Notes: generated by a model not told the origin, from the letters alone. Numbered from the stretch's first letter, positions 17,718 through 27,438 are shown. The stretch: 51,881 nt of DNA from Planctomycetota bacterium (GCA_027622275.1 JAQBZB010000024.1:1-51881); one strand, 5' to 3'. Made by a program: numbers and translations.

Positions 17718-17856
17718 GACTCAATTCTACTACCCTTGGTCATTCGCGGTCAAAGCCGAATTGTACTCTTTTTGTAGGAACAAGATTTAGCTTGCCCGCA
17801 GGAAGCCACTCAAGCTCCGACCCCCTTTCGCCGAACCCGCTATTGCAGGCATAAGC

Positions 17857-19155
17857 TCAATCGAGCACTCGCATTCGAACGCTCGGTTGCCGCGAACAGG
17901 CAAGTTGGTCGATCTCGTCGACTGCGGCTGCTGCGGCACCTTCGTTGGCGGTATGCGTCATGATGACCAGCGGCACGACTTGGCTGTCGCCTTCTTGTTC
18001 GGCCTCGTGCTGGATCACCGATGCGATCGAGATCTGATGCCGACCGAGAACGCCGGTGATTTCGGCCAGAACTCCCGGATCGTCGTCGACCGTGAATCGC
18101 AAGTAGTAGCGGCCCGGCACGCTCGCATGGTCGCCCATCGTGACACGAGCTTCCTGCTTCGACCAGAGCTGAAGCGTTCGAAAAGTTAACCGGGTGCGAC
18201 CGACTGCCGTATCGATCAAGTCGGCGACGACTGCCGACGCAGTTGGCATCTGTCCCGCACCAAGTCCATGAAAGAATACGCGACCAACTGCGTCACCAAC
18301 GACACTCACCGCGTTGTACGCTCCCCGCACTTCGGCTAACGGCTGACCAATTCGCACGAGTGTGGGCGAGACGTGCAGCTCCAACAATTCACCTAATTGC
18401 GCGATCGCTAACAACTTGATCCGGTATCCTAATTCCTTTGCGTATTGCAGGTCCGCGGGATCGAGTGTATCGATGCCAACGCGCGGAATTTCCGACCAGT
18501 GTACTCGCGCGCCAAACGCCAGATGAGCGAGGATCGCCAGCTTCTGAGCCGCGTCCGTACCGTCGACATCCATCGTCGGATCGGCTTCCGCAAAGCCTCG
18601 CCTTTGAGCTTCGGCGACGGCGGTCGCGTAATCGGCGCCGCGATCTTCCATCTGCGAGACAATGAAGTTGCTCGTTCCATTCAGAATCCCGCGCAGCGAT
18701 TCGATTTGATTCGCGGAGAGACACTGGCTGATATTGGTGATGATCGGGATGCCGCCGGCAACCGATGCCTCGAAGGCGATCGAACGGCCAAGCTCCCGGG
18801 CCCGGTCGAATAGCTCGGGGCCGTGTTCGGCAAGCAAGGCTTTGTTGGCGGTCACGATATCTTTGCCGCTCTCGAGGAGCTGCAACATGATCGTGCGAGC
18901 CGGCTCCAAACCACCGATCAGTTGCGCGACGACCGTGATTTCGGGATCGTCCAGAATCGTTGCAAGATCGTTGGTCAGTAAACCTGCCGGCAGTTCTACA
19001 TCACGCGGCTTGTCAACGTTGTTGACCACCACCCGCTTCAACCACAGTGTCCGCCCAGCGTGACGAGCCGTTCGATCGCCTTGATCGAGCAACAGGCGAG
19101 CGACGCCAGCCCCCACAGTCCCCATTCCGACAATCCCGACATTTGTACGCTCCAT
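17857..19155 (-). CDS. hom: Homoserine dehydrogenase
   Basis: 432 residues from ATG 19155, where MERTNVGIVGMGTVGAGV gives the Rossmann GxGxxG at the very N-terminus; an upstream in-frame start at 19224 adds non-conserved sequence. The enzyme reduces aspartate semialdehyde to homoserine with NAD(P)H on the path to threonine and methionine. Visible family motifs include TANKALLA, the substrate loop FEASVAGGIPII and the NGTSNFI and EADPTxDVDGxDAAxK signatures. A C-terminal ACT domain (about 350-432) suggests threonine feedback. Two downstream convergent-side genes are unrelated. Full length and intact. Confidence 0.95.
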   Translation of the reverse strand: MERTNVGIVGMGTVGAGVARLLLDQGDRTARHAGRTLWLKRVVVNNVDKPRDVELPAGLLTNDLATILDDPEITVVAQLIGGLEPARTIMLQLLESGKDIVTANKALLAEHGPELFDRARELGRSIAFEASVAGGIPIITNISQCLSANQIESLRGILNGTSNFIVSQMEDRGADYATAVAEAQRRGFAEADPTMDVDGTDAAQKLAILAHLAFGARVHWSEIPRVGIDTLDPADLQYAKELGYRIKLLAIAQLGELLELHVSPTLVRIGQPLAEVRGAYNAVSVVGDAVGRVFFHGLGAGQMPTASAVVADLIDTAVGRTRLTFRTLQLWSKQEARVTMGDHASVPGRYYLRFTVDDDPGVLAEITGVLGRHQISIASVIQHEAEQEGDSQVVPLVIMTHTANEGAAAAAVDEIDQLACSRQPSVRMRVLD

Positions 19156-19271
19156 ATGCGAATCACTCTTGTTACAAAGTGGCTGTCCAACTAGTTGGTC
19201 AATCCTAGGTCGCGACAAGCGCAAGCGTCAAGCCGCGAAATTTTCCTAACACTGCATTGCCAATACAAGCT

Positions 19272-19324
19272 CGACGCGCAAGCAAGTGAGCGCCACTGCC
19301 GAACACCCACTCGCTGGCGCGTCG
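19272..19324. repeat. Short inverted repeat between hom and receiver gene
   Basis: CGACGCGCAAGCAAGTG (19272-19288) pairs with CACTCGCTGGCGCGTCG (19308-19324), 15 of 17 positions, with a 19-nt loop. It could act as a 3' hairpin of the receiver gene or be a REP-like sequence; no T-run follows. Confidence 0.55.
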
Positions 19325-19420
19325 TGCTTTTCCTGACAACACGCGATGGGAGTCTTATCCGGTTGAAGTCGGGCACGGTGCGCGCATCCTCGTTGATCAA
19401 GCGGCGGTCGCATCCGGCGA

Positions 19421-19858
19421 CTATGACTCGCTGGTCGACAAGCCCTCGACAAGTTCCAGCAAGTCTCCAAGGCGATCCTTGCCCTTGTTGACGACGGCGA
19501 CCGCGCCAAGCCGCTCGAGGTGGTACAGCATGCCGGGATAATTCTGTGCCGTATGCACGATAATCGGAATATTCCGCGTTTGTGGAGCGTCCTTCAGACA
19601 CTCCACGAGATCGGCGCGGCCCCCGTTGGGCATGCCAAGTTCGGTTACAATGACGTCTGGATCTTTGCTGATCGCGAGCCAATAACCCTGCATCCCCGTC
19701 GAGGCTCGCAAGACCCGCACTCCTGCACCTTCCAATTCCTTAGTGACTTGATCGCCAGTGGCTGGATCTTGGTCGACGACAAGGACGGTGAAGTGACGGG
19801 AGAGTACGGGGGTCGCGAAAGACCCTGTGGTCGAAGTTGTATCGTGGTCGAGGCTCAT
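19421..19858 (-). CDS. Receiver-domain protein with Glu at phospho-acceptor site
   Basis: 145 residues from ATG 19858. It is a lone CheY-like receiver with no output domain. The fold markers are present: the acid pair D29/D31 in VVDQDP, the switch Thr in VHTAQ (T103) and a Lys near the end (NKGK, K125). The normal phospho-acceptor Asp is replaced by Glu73 in IVTELGMP. Glu often mimics the phosphorylated state, so this may be a constitutively active or phosphorylation-independent scaffold. It is divergent from the methyltransferase gene across about 200 bp. No kinase gene is nearby. Confidence 0.78.
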   Translation of the reverse strand: MSLDHDTTSTTGSFATPVLSRHFTVLVVDQDPATGDQVTKELEGAGVRVLRASTGMQGYWLAISKDPDVIVTELGMPNGGRADLVECLKDAPQTRNIPIIVHTAQNYPGMLYHLERLGAVAVVNKGKDRLGDLLELVEGLSTSES

Positions 19859-20056
19859 GGGAGAAGCTCCAAACGTACAGGACCGGATGCCGCATTGGAC
19901 CGCCGATCGCGGACGCAGACATTTGCAGCGAGATCGGCCCGCCAAAGGATGGAAAAGGAGGCGGAGTTTAGCAGACCATCTGAACTATACAACACAACTT
20001 TGGAGTTTGAGCTTGTTGATGTCAAAAAGTTTGATGATGCGCGACCTCGCTAGCGA

Positions 20057-22777
20057 ATGAGTGTGGGAGGATTCCAAGTGACACGGAAGTCGAACTGGCT
20101 GAGCGAGTGGGTTGGCGACCTCCAACGTGGTTTCCGGCATCGCATAGACGCCGCGTTCGCCCGACCTGATGCACATCTCGCCCGGTTTCGTTCATGGTTT
20201 GCTCGCACGACGGGTTGCGAACTGCCAGAACCCGAGTTCCGCGAGGCGTGCGCCGAGGCCTTGGCATGGGTGATCGTGTACTCAACAAATCGTCCCGACG
20301 ACGGGATCGCAGCCACGCTAGATCGAACCTCCGTCTATTCACCATTCGTCGTCGAATTGCTTTCTGTGTTGAGGTCGGAAGAAGGACTGGACTCAATTAG
20401 CGATTCAAAACAACGAGTTGACACTGCTTCGCTACTGGAACCACTTCATCTGTACGAACACTTTTTGGCGGTCCGCGATCCGAGCAGACGATCACAGCGT
20501 GGTGTCTTCTACACGCCGGAGGTCATCGCGCGACATATCGTGGACCGAATCGATGCCGTGATTCGCGGGCGATTCGGATTGTCCGACGGGCTCGCCGATA
20601 CGGCAACTTGGAGCGACATGCAACGGCGTTGGCCCGCGTTGCAGATACCTCGAGGAACATCCGGCGACGAACCGTTTTTACGTATTCTAGACCCGGCGGC
20701 CGGGAGCGGTGTGTTCCTGGTCGAAGTGGTTGATCGGATTCATCGAACGATGCGGGCGAAGTGGCGGGAGCGTGGGCTCTGTGATGCAGCAATCGATGAT
20801 CGCTGGAATTCGTATGTTCCGCTGCATCTGCTGCCCCGGATCTTTGCGCTCGAACTGATGCCGACGCCAAGCGTCATCTCGCAGATCGCTCTCGCTCAGA
20901 AGCTTGCCGATACTGGCTACAAGTTCACAGGGGATCAGCGGTTTCGCTTTTCGATCGCCGATACGCTCCTCAACCCTGCCGTCGTCGCTAACCTTGAGAC
21001 AGCGGGGCTGGACGACGTGGCGACACTCCTCCGCGAGACACTGACTCGCGTGGCATTCACGGTCGTTCTCGGGAATCCACCGTTTCGCGGCATCTCGAGC
21101 AATCCGTCGAGTTGGATGGGGAAGCTTCTCCGAGGGGTCGGCCCGGGCGATCGACTGGCCGCCAATTACTACGAGATCGACGGAGCACCGCTCGGCGAGC
21201 GAAAGCTTTGGCTGCAAGACGACTACGTCAAGTTCCTGCGTTACGCTCACTGGCAGATCGAGCGAACGGGCGTTGGCGTCGTTGGCTTCGTGACGAATCA
21301 TGGCTATTTGGATAACGCAACGTTCCGGGGAATGCGACACGCGCTGCTGAAGACATTTCAGCAAATTGAGGTCTTCGATCTGCACGGCAATCGGAAGAAG
21401 AACAAAGCCGCGCCGGACGGCGGCATCGACGAAGGGATGTTTGAAATTGAACAGGGCGTGGCGATTGGGCTCTTTTCGCGAACCGCCTCGGCGGATGCGG
21501 CTTGCGTGACCCATTGCGAAGTTTGGGGGAAACGCGAGGCGAAAACAAAGTCAATTGCGGATGGCGAGAAAGTACCGAAGACGAACATCAACCCGCGACC
21601 ACCGCACTATCTATTCGTGCCCACTGCGATGGAATGCCATCCTGAATACGACGCGGGATTTGCCCTTAACGACGTCATGCCAGTCAACTCGACCGCCGTT
21701 GTCACTGCCCGCGACAGCTTCGTCGTCGGTTTCGATAACGCCAGTTTGGCCGAGCGGATGCGAACGTTTTGTGACGCGTCCGTCTCGGATGTCGAGATTC
21801 GGAGTCGCTTTTTTACGAACAGTCGATCGACCAAGTATCCGCCCGGCGACACGCGGGGCTGGAAACTTGCTGAGGCGAGACGACGCATGATGCAAGAGCC
21901 GAATTGGTCCAGCTTTCTCCGGCCATGTCTCTACCGTCCGTTCGATCGACGTGTGATCTTTTGGGCGGAGTGGATGATCGACTGGCCTCGTCAAGACGTG
22001 ATGCGCCATATTCTCGCCCAACCGAATCTGGCCTTGGTCGCTCGTCGGCAGATGCCGCCCACGGGGCCATGCAACTTTTTTTGGGTGACGGATACAATCG
22101 CACTCGACGGACTGATTCGTTCCGACAACCGCGGGAGCGAGTCCATCTTTCCGTTGTGGCTCGCTGCGGATTCGGCACGACGCCCAGCGAACCTCGCACC
22201 GCACTTCGTGGCCGCGATTGCCTCGAAACTTGGGATGACTTGGGAATGTTGCGGCGAATCTTCAGCAGACGACCAGTTTTGTCCGACCGACGTCTTGCAC
22301 TACATCTACGCATTGTTTAATACACCGACGTACCGGAAGCGTTATAGCGAAAGCCTGCGTCGCGACTTTCCACGGGTCTTGATTCCGGCGTCTCGCTCGA
22401 CTTGGAAGACGTTTTGCGACATCGGCGAGCGTTTGACGAAGCTGCATTTGATGGCACCGGAGATCACCGAAGATCCATCAGGCGAGACGGAGGAGACCGT
22501 GCGGTTGGCTGCCGGTTATCCCAAGTTCGCGCGGGACCAGATCTGGCTGGGAGCGGACGGGCCGATTGTGCCGGCGAGTGAAAGCGTCTGGAATTATCAC
22601 GTCGGCACGCATCAAGTCTGTAGGAAGTGGCTTCGCGATCGGGGAGCGTTTGGGAGCAAGACCTTGGCGCGCTACGAGCAGATCGTTGCTATCATCGCCC
22701 AAACGCTGGAATTGACGGGCAGATTGGACGCGACGGTCACGGATGCCGGTGGTTGGGAGGCGGAATTTTTGGCCTGA
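20057..22777 (+). CDS. Stand-alone Type ISP-like N6-adenine DNA methyltransferase
   Basis: 906 residues. Methyltransferase markers are GVFYTPE (149-155, the substrate-pocket motif), motif I DPAAGSGVFL (212-221) and motif IV NPPF (340-343), which together indicate a gamma-class N6-adenine enzyme. The C-terminal region, with YPKFARDQIWLG and ESVWNYHVGTHQVCRKWL..RYEQIVAII, resembles the Type ISP specificity domain that recognises target DNA. Type ISP enzymes (LlaGI/LlaBIII) also carry an Mrr-like nuclease and helicase on the same chain; both are absent here, and no restriction gene is adjacent. It may be an orphan or epigenetic methyltransferase. Alternatively it may be a BREX/DISARM-like component separated from its partners. 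Confidence 0.82.
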   Translation: MSVGGFQVTRKSNWLSEWVGDLQRGFRHRIDAAFARPDAHLARFRSWFARTTGCELPEPEFREACAEALAWVIVYSTNRPDDGIAATLDRTSVYSPFVVELLSVLRSEEGLDSISDSKQRVDTASLLEPLHLYEHFLAVRDPSRRSQRGVFYTPEVIARHIVDRIDAVIRGRFGLSDGLADTATWSDMQRRWPALQIPRGTSGDEPFLRILDPAAGSGVFLVEVVDRIHRTMRAKWRERGLCDAAIDDRWNSYVPLHLLPRIFALELMPTPSVISQIALAQKLADTGYKFTGDQRFRFSIADTLLNPAVVANLETAGLDDVATLLRETLTRVAFTVVLGNPPFRGISSNPSSWMGKLLRGVGPGDRLAANYYEIDGAPLGERKLWLQDDYVKFLRYAHWQIERTGVGVVGFVTNHGYLDNATFRGMRHALLKTFQQIEVFDLHGNRKKNKAAPDGGIDEGMFEIEQGVAIGLFSRTASADAACVTHCEVWGKREAKTKSIADGEKVPKTNINPRPPHYLFVPTAMECHPEYDAGFALNDVMPVNSTAVVTARDSFVVGFDNASLAERMRTFCDASVSDVEIRSRFFTNSRSTKYPPGDTRGWKLAEARRRMMQEPNWSSFLRPCLYRPFDRRVIFWAEWMIDWPRQDVMRHILAQPNLALVARRQMPPTGPCNFFWVTDTIALDGLIRSDNRGSESIFPLWLAADSARRPANLAPHFVAAIASKLGMTWECCGESSADDQFCPTDVLHYIYALFNTPTYRKRYSESLRRDFPRVLIPASRSTWKTFCDIGERLTKLHLMAPEITEDPSGETEETVRLAAGYPKFARDQIWLGADGPIVPASESVWNYHVGTHQVCRKWLRDRGAFGSKTLARYEQIVAIIAQTLELTGRLDATVTDAGGWEAEFLA

Positions 22778-22815
22778 TCCGTAAAGTCGCTGCGAATGCC
22801 CAAGTTTTCTTAATC

Positions 22816-22848
22816 GGCACAATCGATCCGACCGAAATAGATTGTGCC
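22816..22848. promoter_or_regulatory. Perfect 9-bp inverted repeat upstream of BBP7 gene
   Basis: GGCACAATC (22816-22824) and GATTGTGCC (22840-22848) form a perfect dyad with a 15-nt spacer, 39 bp after the methyltransferase stop and 110 bp before the BBP7 start. Either an operator or a weak terminator hairpin; there is no T-run. Confidence 0.35.
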
Positions 22849-22957
22849 ACGGCATCGCTGGTCGTCCGCGGATGTATCGTTTCATCTCGCGGCACTCACG
22901 CGGCTGCTGGCATTGCAGCCAAGGTCAACGCTTCGGTTACTTCCAAGGAAGCTTGCA

Positions 22958-24226
22958 GTGATACTACGAAAGTTTCGCCTAACCTTCGGCAGTCTGTTGT
23001 TTGCTAGCGTCGCGTTGGCGATCACGGATGGTGCCGAGCTACGCTCGTCGGCCGCACGTCGTCCTATCCACCGCACCGTTTCGTTTCAAGAAGCGGTGGA
23101 AGGTCAGGAGATGTTCGACTTGGTCGTCGAGCCGGAAGCGTTCATCGAATCGTGCGATTCTTGCGGTGTTGCGGGCTGTGCTTTGGACTGCTTGGTGCCC
23201 TGTGATCGATGGGCTTCCGTCGAGTACTTGTTGTGGTGGCGTCGCGGGCAGCACTTTCCTGCGCTTGCGACCACGAGTCCGGCGGGAACGGCACAAGGCG
23301 ATGCCGGTGTTCTTCCAGATGCGACAGTGTTATTCGGTAACGAAACGGTCGGCGAAGACGCTCGGCCGGGCGGAAGAGTCACCGTCGGCGGCTGGCTCAA
23401 CGACTGCCGGACGTGCGGTGTCGAAGGTCGCTTCTTTGCCCTGAGTGAAGCGCGGATCAGCTTTGCCGCCGACTCGACTACGTTCCCGACCTTGGCTCGC
23501 CCCTTTCGTGATCCGGTCGCCATGACGGACGAAGCGACACTGCTGGCGTTCCCAGGCTTCACGGGACCGGGCAATGTCAACATCACCAGCAACTCGAATG
23601 TTCTCGGCGGCGATTTCCTGTACCGTTGCCAAGCGGCGCAAAGCGCGACGACGAAGATGGACTTCCTGGTCGGATACCAGTTCAGCCGTATCGACGAAGA
23701 CTTCAACATCAATTCATTTTCGACCGCGATTAACGTTCCGGGGATTGACGCCGGGACAACCTTTACGACCAGCGAGCAATTCTTCGCACGCAATGAGTTT
23801 CACGCCGCACAGATTGGACTCGCGGCGGCGTATGTAAATTGCAACTGGCATGTCGATTTATTGGCAAAGATCGCGTTCGGCAACATGCGTGAAGCCGTCA
23901 CGATCGCCGGGCAAACAACCATCGTCACACCTGGTCCCGCTTCGACGACGAACACGACGCCTGGTCCGCTGGCTGGTGCTGCCAACAGCGGCCGACACGT
24001 GAATGACGAATTCGCGGTGTCACCCGAGCTGGGAATCAACTGCCGCTATTCGATGAACGAGTGTCTTGATCTCGCATTCGGCTACAGTTTCATCTACTGG
24101 AGCAGTCTTGCGCAGGCGGGCAATCAAATCGATCCGATGTTGAACGATCCGCCGCCGGCATTCTCGCTGAACTCCAGTTCCTATTGGGTCCACGGGCTGA
24201 GTGTGGGAGCCAACTTCCGTTTCTAA
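22958..24226 (+). CDS. BBP7-family outer-membrane beta-barrel protein
   Basis: 422 residues from GTG 22958, chosen because AAGGA lies upstream and the product then begins with a clean signal peptide (MILRKFRLTFGSLLFASVALA). The longer frame from 22844 adds non-conserved residues. After a Cys-rich linker (CDSCGVAGCALDCLVPC) comes the BBP7 core: RWASVEYLLWWRRGQ, GGWL with a following Cys pair, repeated amphipathic strands, and a terminal aromatic residue (GANFRF) typical of Bam-inserted barrels. BBP7 proteins are abundant in planctomycetes and have no settled function; porin-like or surface roles are proposed. Confidence 0.85.
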   Translation: MILRKFRLTFGSLLFASVALAITDGAELRSSAARRPIHRTVSFQEAVEGQEMFDLVVEPEAFIESCDSCGVAGCALDCLVPCDRWASVEYLLWWRRGQHFPALATTSPAGTAQGDAGVLPDATVLFGNETVGEDARPGGRVTVGGWLNDCRTCGVEGRFFALSEARISFAADSTTFPTLARPFRDPVAMTDEATLLAFPGFTGPGNVNITSNSNVLGGDFLYRCQAAQSATTKMDFLVGYQFSRIDEDFNINSFSTAINVPGIDAGTTFTTSEQFFARNEFHAAQIGLAAAYVNCNWHVDLLAKIAFGNMREAVTIAGQTTIVTPGPASTTNTTPGPLAGAANSGRHVNDEFAVSPELGINCRYSMNECLDLAFGYSFIYWSSLAQAGNQIDPMLNDPPPAFSLNSSSYWVHGLSVGANFRF

Positions 24227-24251
24227 GAAGCGGGATCACATGGAGCGAACG

Positions 24252-25703
24252 CTACTGCAACGAGAGTCGCTGGTCAGAGACGATGATCTCGATTCGCTGC
24301 TGCTCGGTAAGTTCGATTTGCACTTCGATTCCAGCCAGCTCTGCCGAGACCGTGCCGCGTACATCAAAGCTCTCGGTGGCCTTCCGTACCCGCTGTAGAG
24401 CAACGTCGAATTCGATCGCGCCGGACGCTCGTTGTAACTCGAATGCCGCGTGACGAATCTGAAACGGCAGTCCGCCACCGCTCGCCCCTGGCGCGGTGTA
24501 ATTCATTTCGCGAGTGAACGTGATTTGTGCGAGTTGCTCCTTCGGGGGTTGCGGGGAGAACGTAGTGATGCCTGACCAGTTTCCCAACGCCCCCCAATCA
24601 TGTGTCATCTGTCGCTTCCAAGGTTCGCCGGCTTGTTGTCCGTCGGGCGGCACGACGAACGTTAGTTCCGCCAGTTCTTTCCAACCATCCTCGTCGATGA
24701 CCGAAGTGAGTTGAAACCCAGCGCCCGCCGCCAAGTCAAGCGCAATGGTCGTTCGACTTTCCTTGTGCCCTGTGAAGTCGATCACTTCACCGCGATGATT
24801 CAAACGATAGGTGTACTGTTGCCGCTTCAGGCCGTCGAGCGCCTTGCTGAAGCTTGCACGCGACAAGTCGTCGGCGGCGACGAGCCGCGTATCTTGGACG
24901 ATCTGGATGACTTTCGTTGTCCGCGAATCGACGTCCCGCTCGATCTCCAGTTGCGAGAGTACTTGGTAGTGAAGCGATTGTTTCGTTTCGAGCCCTTGGA
25001 TCGAAAACGTTGGACTGCGTTGGATGTCCACGACTTGAAAGAGCGTCCCTGTTTGCGGAGCCGTGGACGCCGGTTGTGCCTGTGCCGGGACCGGCTGTGT
25101 CGGCTCGCTCCGAGTTGCGTCTGGCTGGTGCGGTACCACCGCTGGTTTCGCTATTTCCGCTGGCATCTGCGGGGAAGCAGTCACCTCGGGCGTCGTCTTG
25201 ACCGGAATCGGATCGGCAGCTTCGTGAGCTGCATCGTCAAACGGGCGGCTGACCGGAGCGACCGCGTTCCGTTTCGCTCCGCCAGCGTCCTTATCGCCGG
25301 CCTTCGTCGCGCTCGTCTTGGCTGTCTGGCTGCTAGGATTCGCCGCGCGCTGTCGTGTCGTTGGTGCGTGACGCTGCGATACGAACACCCATCCAACGGT
25401 TAGGAAAATCGCTACCACTCCTATGACCGACCAAACGGCGATCATCCGGTTTGCCGGTGCGTGCTGTCGACGTGGGCGCTGCGCGTGCGGCGGGACTGTT
25501 CGCGACGCAGCGGGGACTGGCGGAGGTGTGACGTCAGGTGGCGTGGATTTCATCGAGGCGATGGACGCCCACTCGGTCATCCCCTCGCGCCAGATCAAAT
25601 CCTCCGACCGCAGCTCGCCTCGCGTGACTAGTTGTCTCAGCTCGGATGTGGAGACTGGGCCTACGCTCTTGCCATCGCGGATGTAATGCCACGCGTGATC
25701 CAC
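24252..25703 (-). CDS. GYF-domain membrane protein (DUF6263-like)
   Basis: 483 residues from GTG 25703. The N-terminal GYF_2-type domain (WHYIRDGKSVGPVS, then WREGMTEWASI) is followed by a Pro-rich linker, one transmembrane helix (about 87-105), a long disordered Ala/Pro/Thr stretch, and a C-terminal beta-rich domain (about 225-483) that resembles DUF6263. The likely topology is a cytoplasmic GYF domain and an external C-terminal domain. GYF_2 domains bind proline-rich ligands. Function is unknown. It is divergently transcribed from the prepilin-like gene across 208 bp. Confidence 0.72.
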   Translation of the reverse strand: MDHAWHYIRDGKSVGPVSTSELRQLVTRGELRSEDLIWREGMTEWASIASMKSTPPDVTPPPVPAASRTVPPHAQRPRRQHAPANRMIAVWSVIGVVAIFLTVGWVFVSQRHAPTTRQRAANPSSQTAKTSATKAGDKDAGGAKRNAVAPVSRPFDDAAHEAADPIPVKTTPEVTASPQMPAEIAKPAVVPHQPDATRSEPTQPVPAQAQPASTAPQTGTLFQVVDIQRSPTFSIQGLETKQSLHYQVLSQLEIERDVDSRTTKVIQIVQDTRLVAADDLSRASFSKALDGLKRQQYTYRLNHRGEVIDFTGHKESRTTIALDLAAGAGFQLTSVIDEDGWKELAELTFVVPPDGQQAGEPWKRQMTHDWGALGNWSGITTFSPQPPKEQLAQITFTREMNYTAPGASGGGLPFQIRHAAFELQRASGAIEFDVALQRVRKATESFDVRGTVSAELAGIEVQIELTEQQRIEIIVSDQRLSLQ

Positions 25704-25842
25704 GGTCGTTTGCTATCGCCAGGAATGATGGAAGTGGTCGGCCGACGTTCGCATGCCTGATGCCATTTTTGCCGACCAATGCAACGAACTCAAGGGACGA
25801 ATCGCTGTTACTGTTCCTCCAACCGTAAAGTGAGAAGAATCA

Positions 25843-25859
25843 GTTCTGAACTCCAGAAC
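25843..25859. promoter_or_regulatory. Short dyad upstream of prepilin-like gene
   Basis: GTTCTG-AACTC-CAGAAC is a perfect 6-bp dyad with a 5-bp spacer, 53 bp before the prepilin start in a divergent promoter region. Possible operator. Sequence only. Confidence 0.3.
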
Positions 25860-25911
25860 GCACCAAAATGTAACCTAGACTTGTTCCATTAGACCGAGGG
25901 GAGAGTAGGAA

Positions 25912-26248
25912 ATGACGACGATGAACCGCGGCGTTCGATCCGCACGCCGAGCATTCTCACTGTTGGAAATGCTTGCGGCAGTTACGATTATCGCGATTAT
26001 TGCGAGTATTGTCGTGCCGAGAGTGGCGTTCCATGCCCATTCTGCGAAGCAGAAAGCGTGTTTGCAGTACCGTGCAGACCTCAACTCAGCAATTGAGAAG
26101 TACATGTTCGACCACACCACCCCCCCCCGACAAGCTATCGGATCTGGAGGGTGAATACTACCCCGAAAAGATCCCGAAGTGCCCCGCTGATAACACAGCT
26201 TACACGATCGATCCGGCAAACTATCGGATCGCCGGGCACGATCATTAA
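25912..26248 (+). pseudogene. Prepilin-like protein interrupted at a C9 tract
   Basis: It begins at ATG 25912 with a GGGGAGAGTAGGA site. The N-terminus is a type IV prepilin/pseudopilin leader: a short basic leader, cleavage before Phe in RAFSLLEML, then the hydrophobic helix VTIIAIIASIVVPRV. The frame runs to 26154 and stops early. At 26120-26128 there is a run of nine Cs. With eight Cs the frame continues as DKLSDLEGEYYPEKIPKCP to the stop at 26246-26248, giving about 111 residues. So either the gene is switched off by slippage or the assembly is one base off. The full-length form would be a small pseudopilin of the ComGC/GspG kind. Confidence 0.72.
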
Positions 26249-27240
26249 TGGCGCTCGATGCGAGTTCTGATTCTCGCGACCTGTTGCGTTCGTTCGAGTG
26301 GTGTACCCTCTGGATCAAAGCCGATCGGATTCGGAAAACGTTTCGCCAGATGCCCGGCTGCCATCTTTCGAATTGGCAACTCGTCATGCGCGAGCATCGA
26401 TACCCAGATCCGCTCGTCCTCGACCAGCCACATCGCGAGCCGCTCGGGAGAATCCGCTTCCTCGCCCCGCAGATCGACGCGCACGTGTTCGAGTCGCCGT
26501 TGCTGCTCGCGTGTCAATTCGGAAGTTGAGATCTGATTCAAATACGGAAGAATGCCGACCCCGAGTTGGATGAGTTGCTGCTGAGCCAATTGCCGAGTTG
26601 CGAAGGTTGGACTGTTGAGTTTCGCGATCGATCTTCGAGCCGTATGGCGCAACGCAAAGTCGCTTGCGTCCGCCTCGCGAATCAACTCGTCCATGGCGCG
26701 AGATAGCACCTCCTCGAAACGCCAACCGGGTTGCATCACTTTCAGCAGCGGTAACAAATGCGTTTCGCAGACCTCTGGCGAGCCAACCATCAAGTGCCAC
26801 AGCGTCGGGGCGCGATACGTCTGACTGTCCGACTCTGCACCGACGCGCAGTTCGATGTCGCCGCCGGGCGGCTGTAAGAAACGGACCGGCACAACCTGCC
26901 GTGAACGTGTTGCCGCTCGATCGATCTCGACGCGGTTACCGTTGATTACCTTGAAGATGAGGAGGTCGCTGGGTGTGACACGCTCGTAGCGGACGCTGGG
27001 AGTATCGGTGTCGCCGCTGATCGTCAGCTTCTCAAACAAGTCGACACCCTCGCCTCCGCTCGTCGCCGTTCGAGTTTGACTGGACTGAATGTTCGCGACT
27101 TCGATGCGACCAAGCACAATCTGAAACTGTACCCATCTCGAGCGTGCGAGCAGACTGGTGGCCGGTGGGACTTCAGCACGAACCGATGCAGCGTGCTGAA
27201 ACAGCAGACACAACAGGAGGCAGGCGATCCGTCGCCGCAT
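26245..27240 (-). CDS. Secreted HEAT-like protein of unknown function
   Basis: 331 residues from ATG 27240 with a signal peptide (MRRRIACLLLCLLFQHAASVRA); the open frame starts earlier but without conserved sequence. After a beta-rich segment (to about 130), the rest is helical with repeats such as READASDFALRHTARRSIAKL and LAQQQLIQLGVGILPYL, consistent with HEAT-like repeats as in other planctomycete PBS/HEAT proteins. Its stop overlaps the last bases of the prepilin frame, tail to tail. No catalytic motif is seen. Confidence 0.65.
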   Translation of the reverse strand: MRRRIACLLLCLLFQHAASVRAEVPPATSLLARSRWVQFQIVLGRIEVANIQSSQTRTATSGGEGVDLFEKLTISGDTDTPSVRYERVTPSDLLIFKVINGNRVEIDRAATRSRQVVPVRFLQPPGGDIELRVGAESDSQTYRAPTLWHLMVGSPEVCETHLLPLLKVMQPGWRFEEVLSRAMDELIREADASDFALRHTARRSIAKLNSPTFATRQLAQQQLIQLGVGILPYLNQISTSELTREQQRRLEHVRVDLRGEEADSPERLAMWLVEDERIWVSMLAHDELPIRKMAAGHLAKRFPNPIGFDPEGTPLERTQQVARIRTRIERH

Positions 27241-27438
27241 GTCGTCACTCCTTTGCGCAATCGCCTCTGTCTGAGTGGGCGGTGGCTCGGGGTGCAGGAT
27301 TCCTTCCTGCACTAAAAAGCGAACAGGCACATCACTCGAAATAGTATCGGAATCACTGGAATCGTGAGAGTGCGAATTCTTGGCGTTTTCCGCTTGATAG
27401 CTAGCATTGGTGGCGCGCGGGTCCTGCGACGCGCGGGT

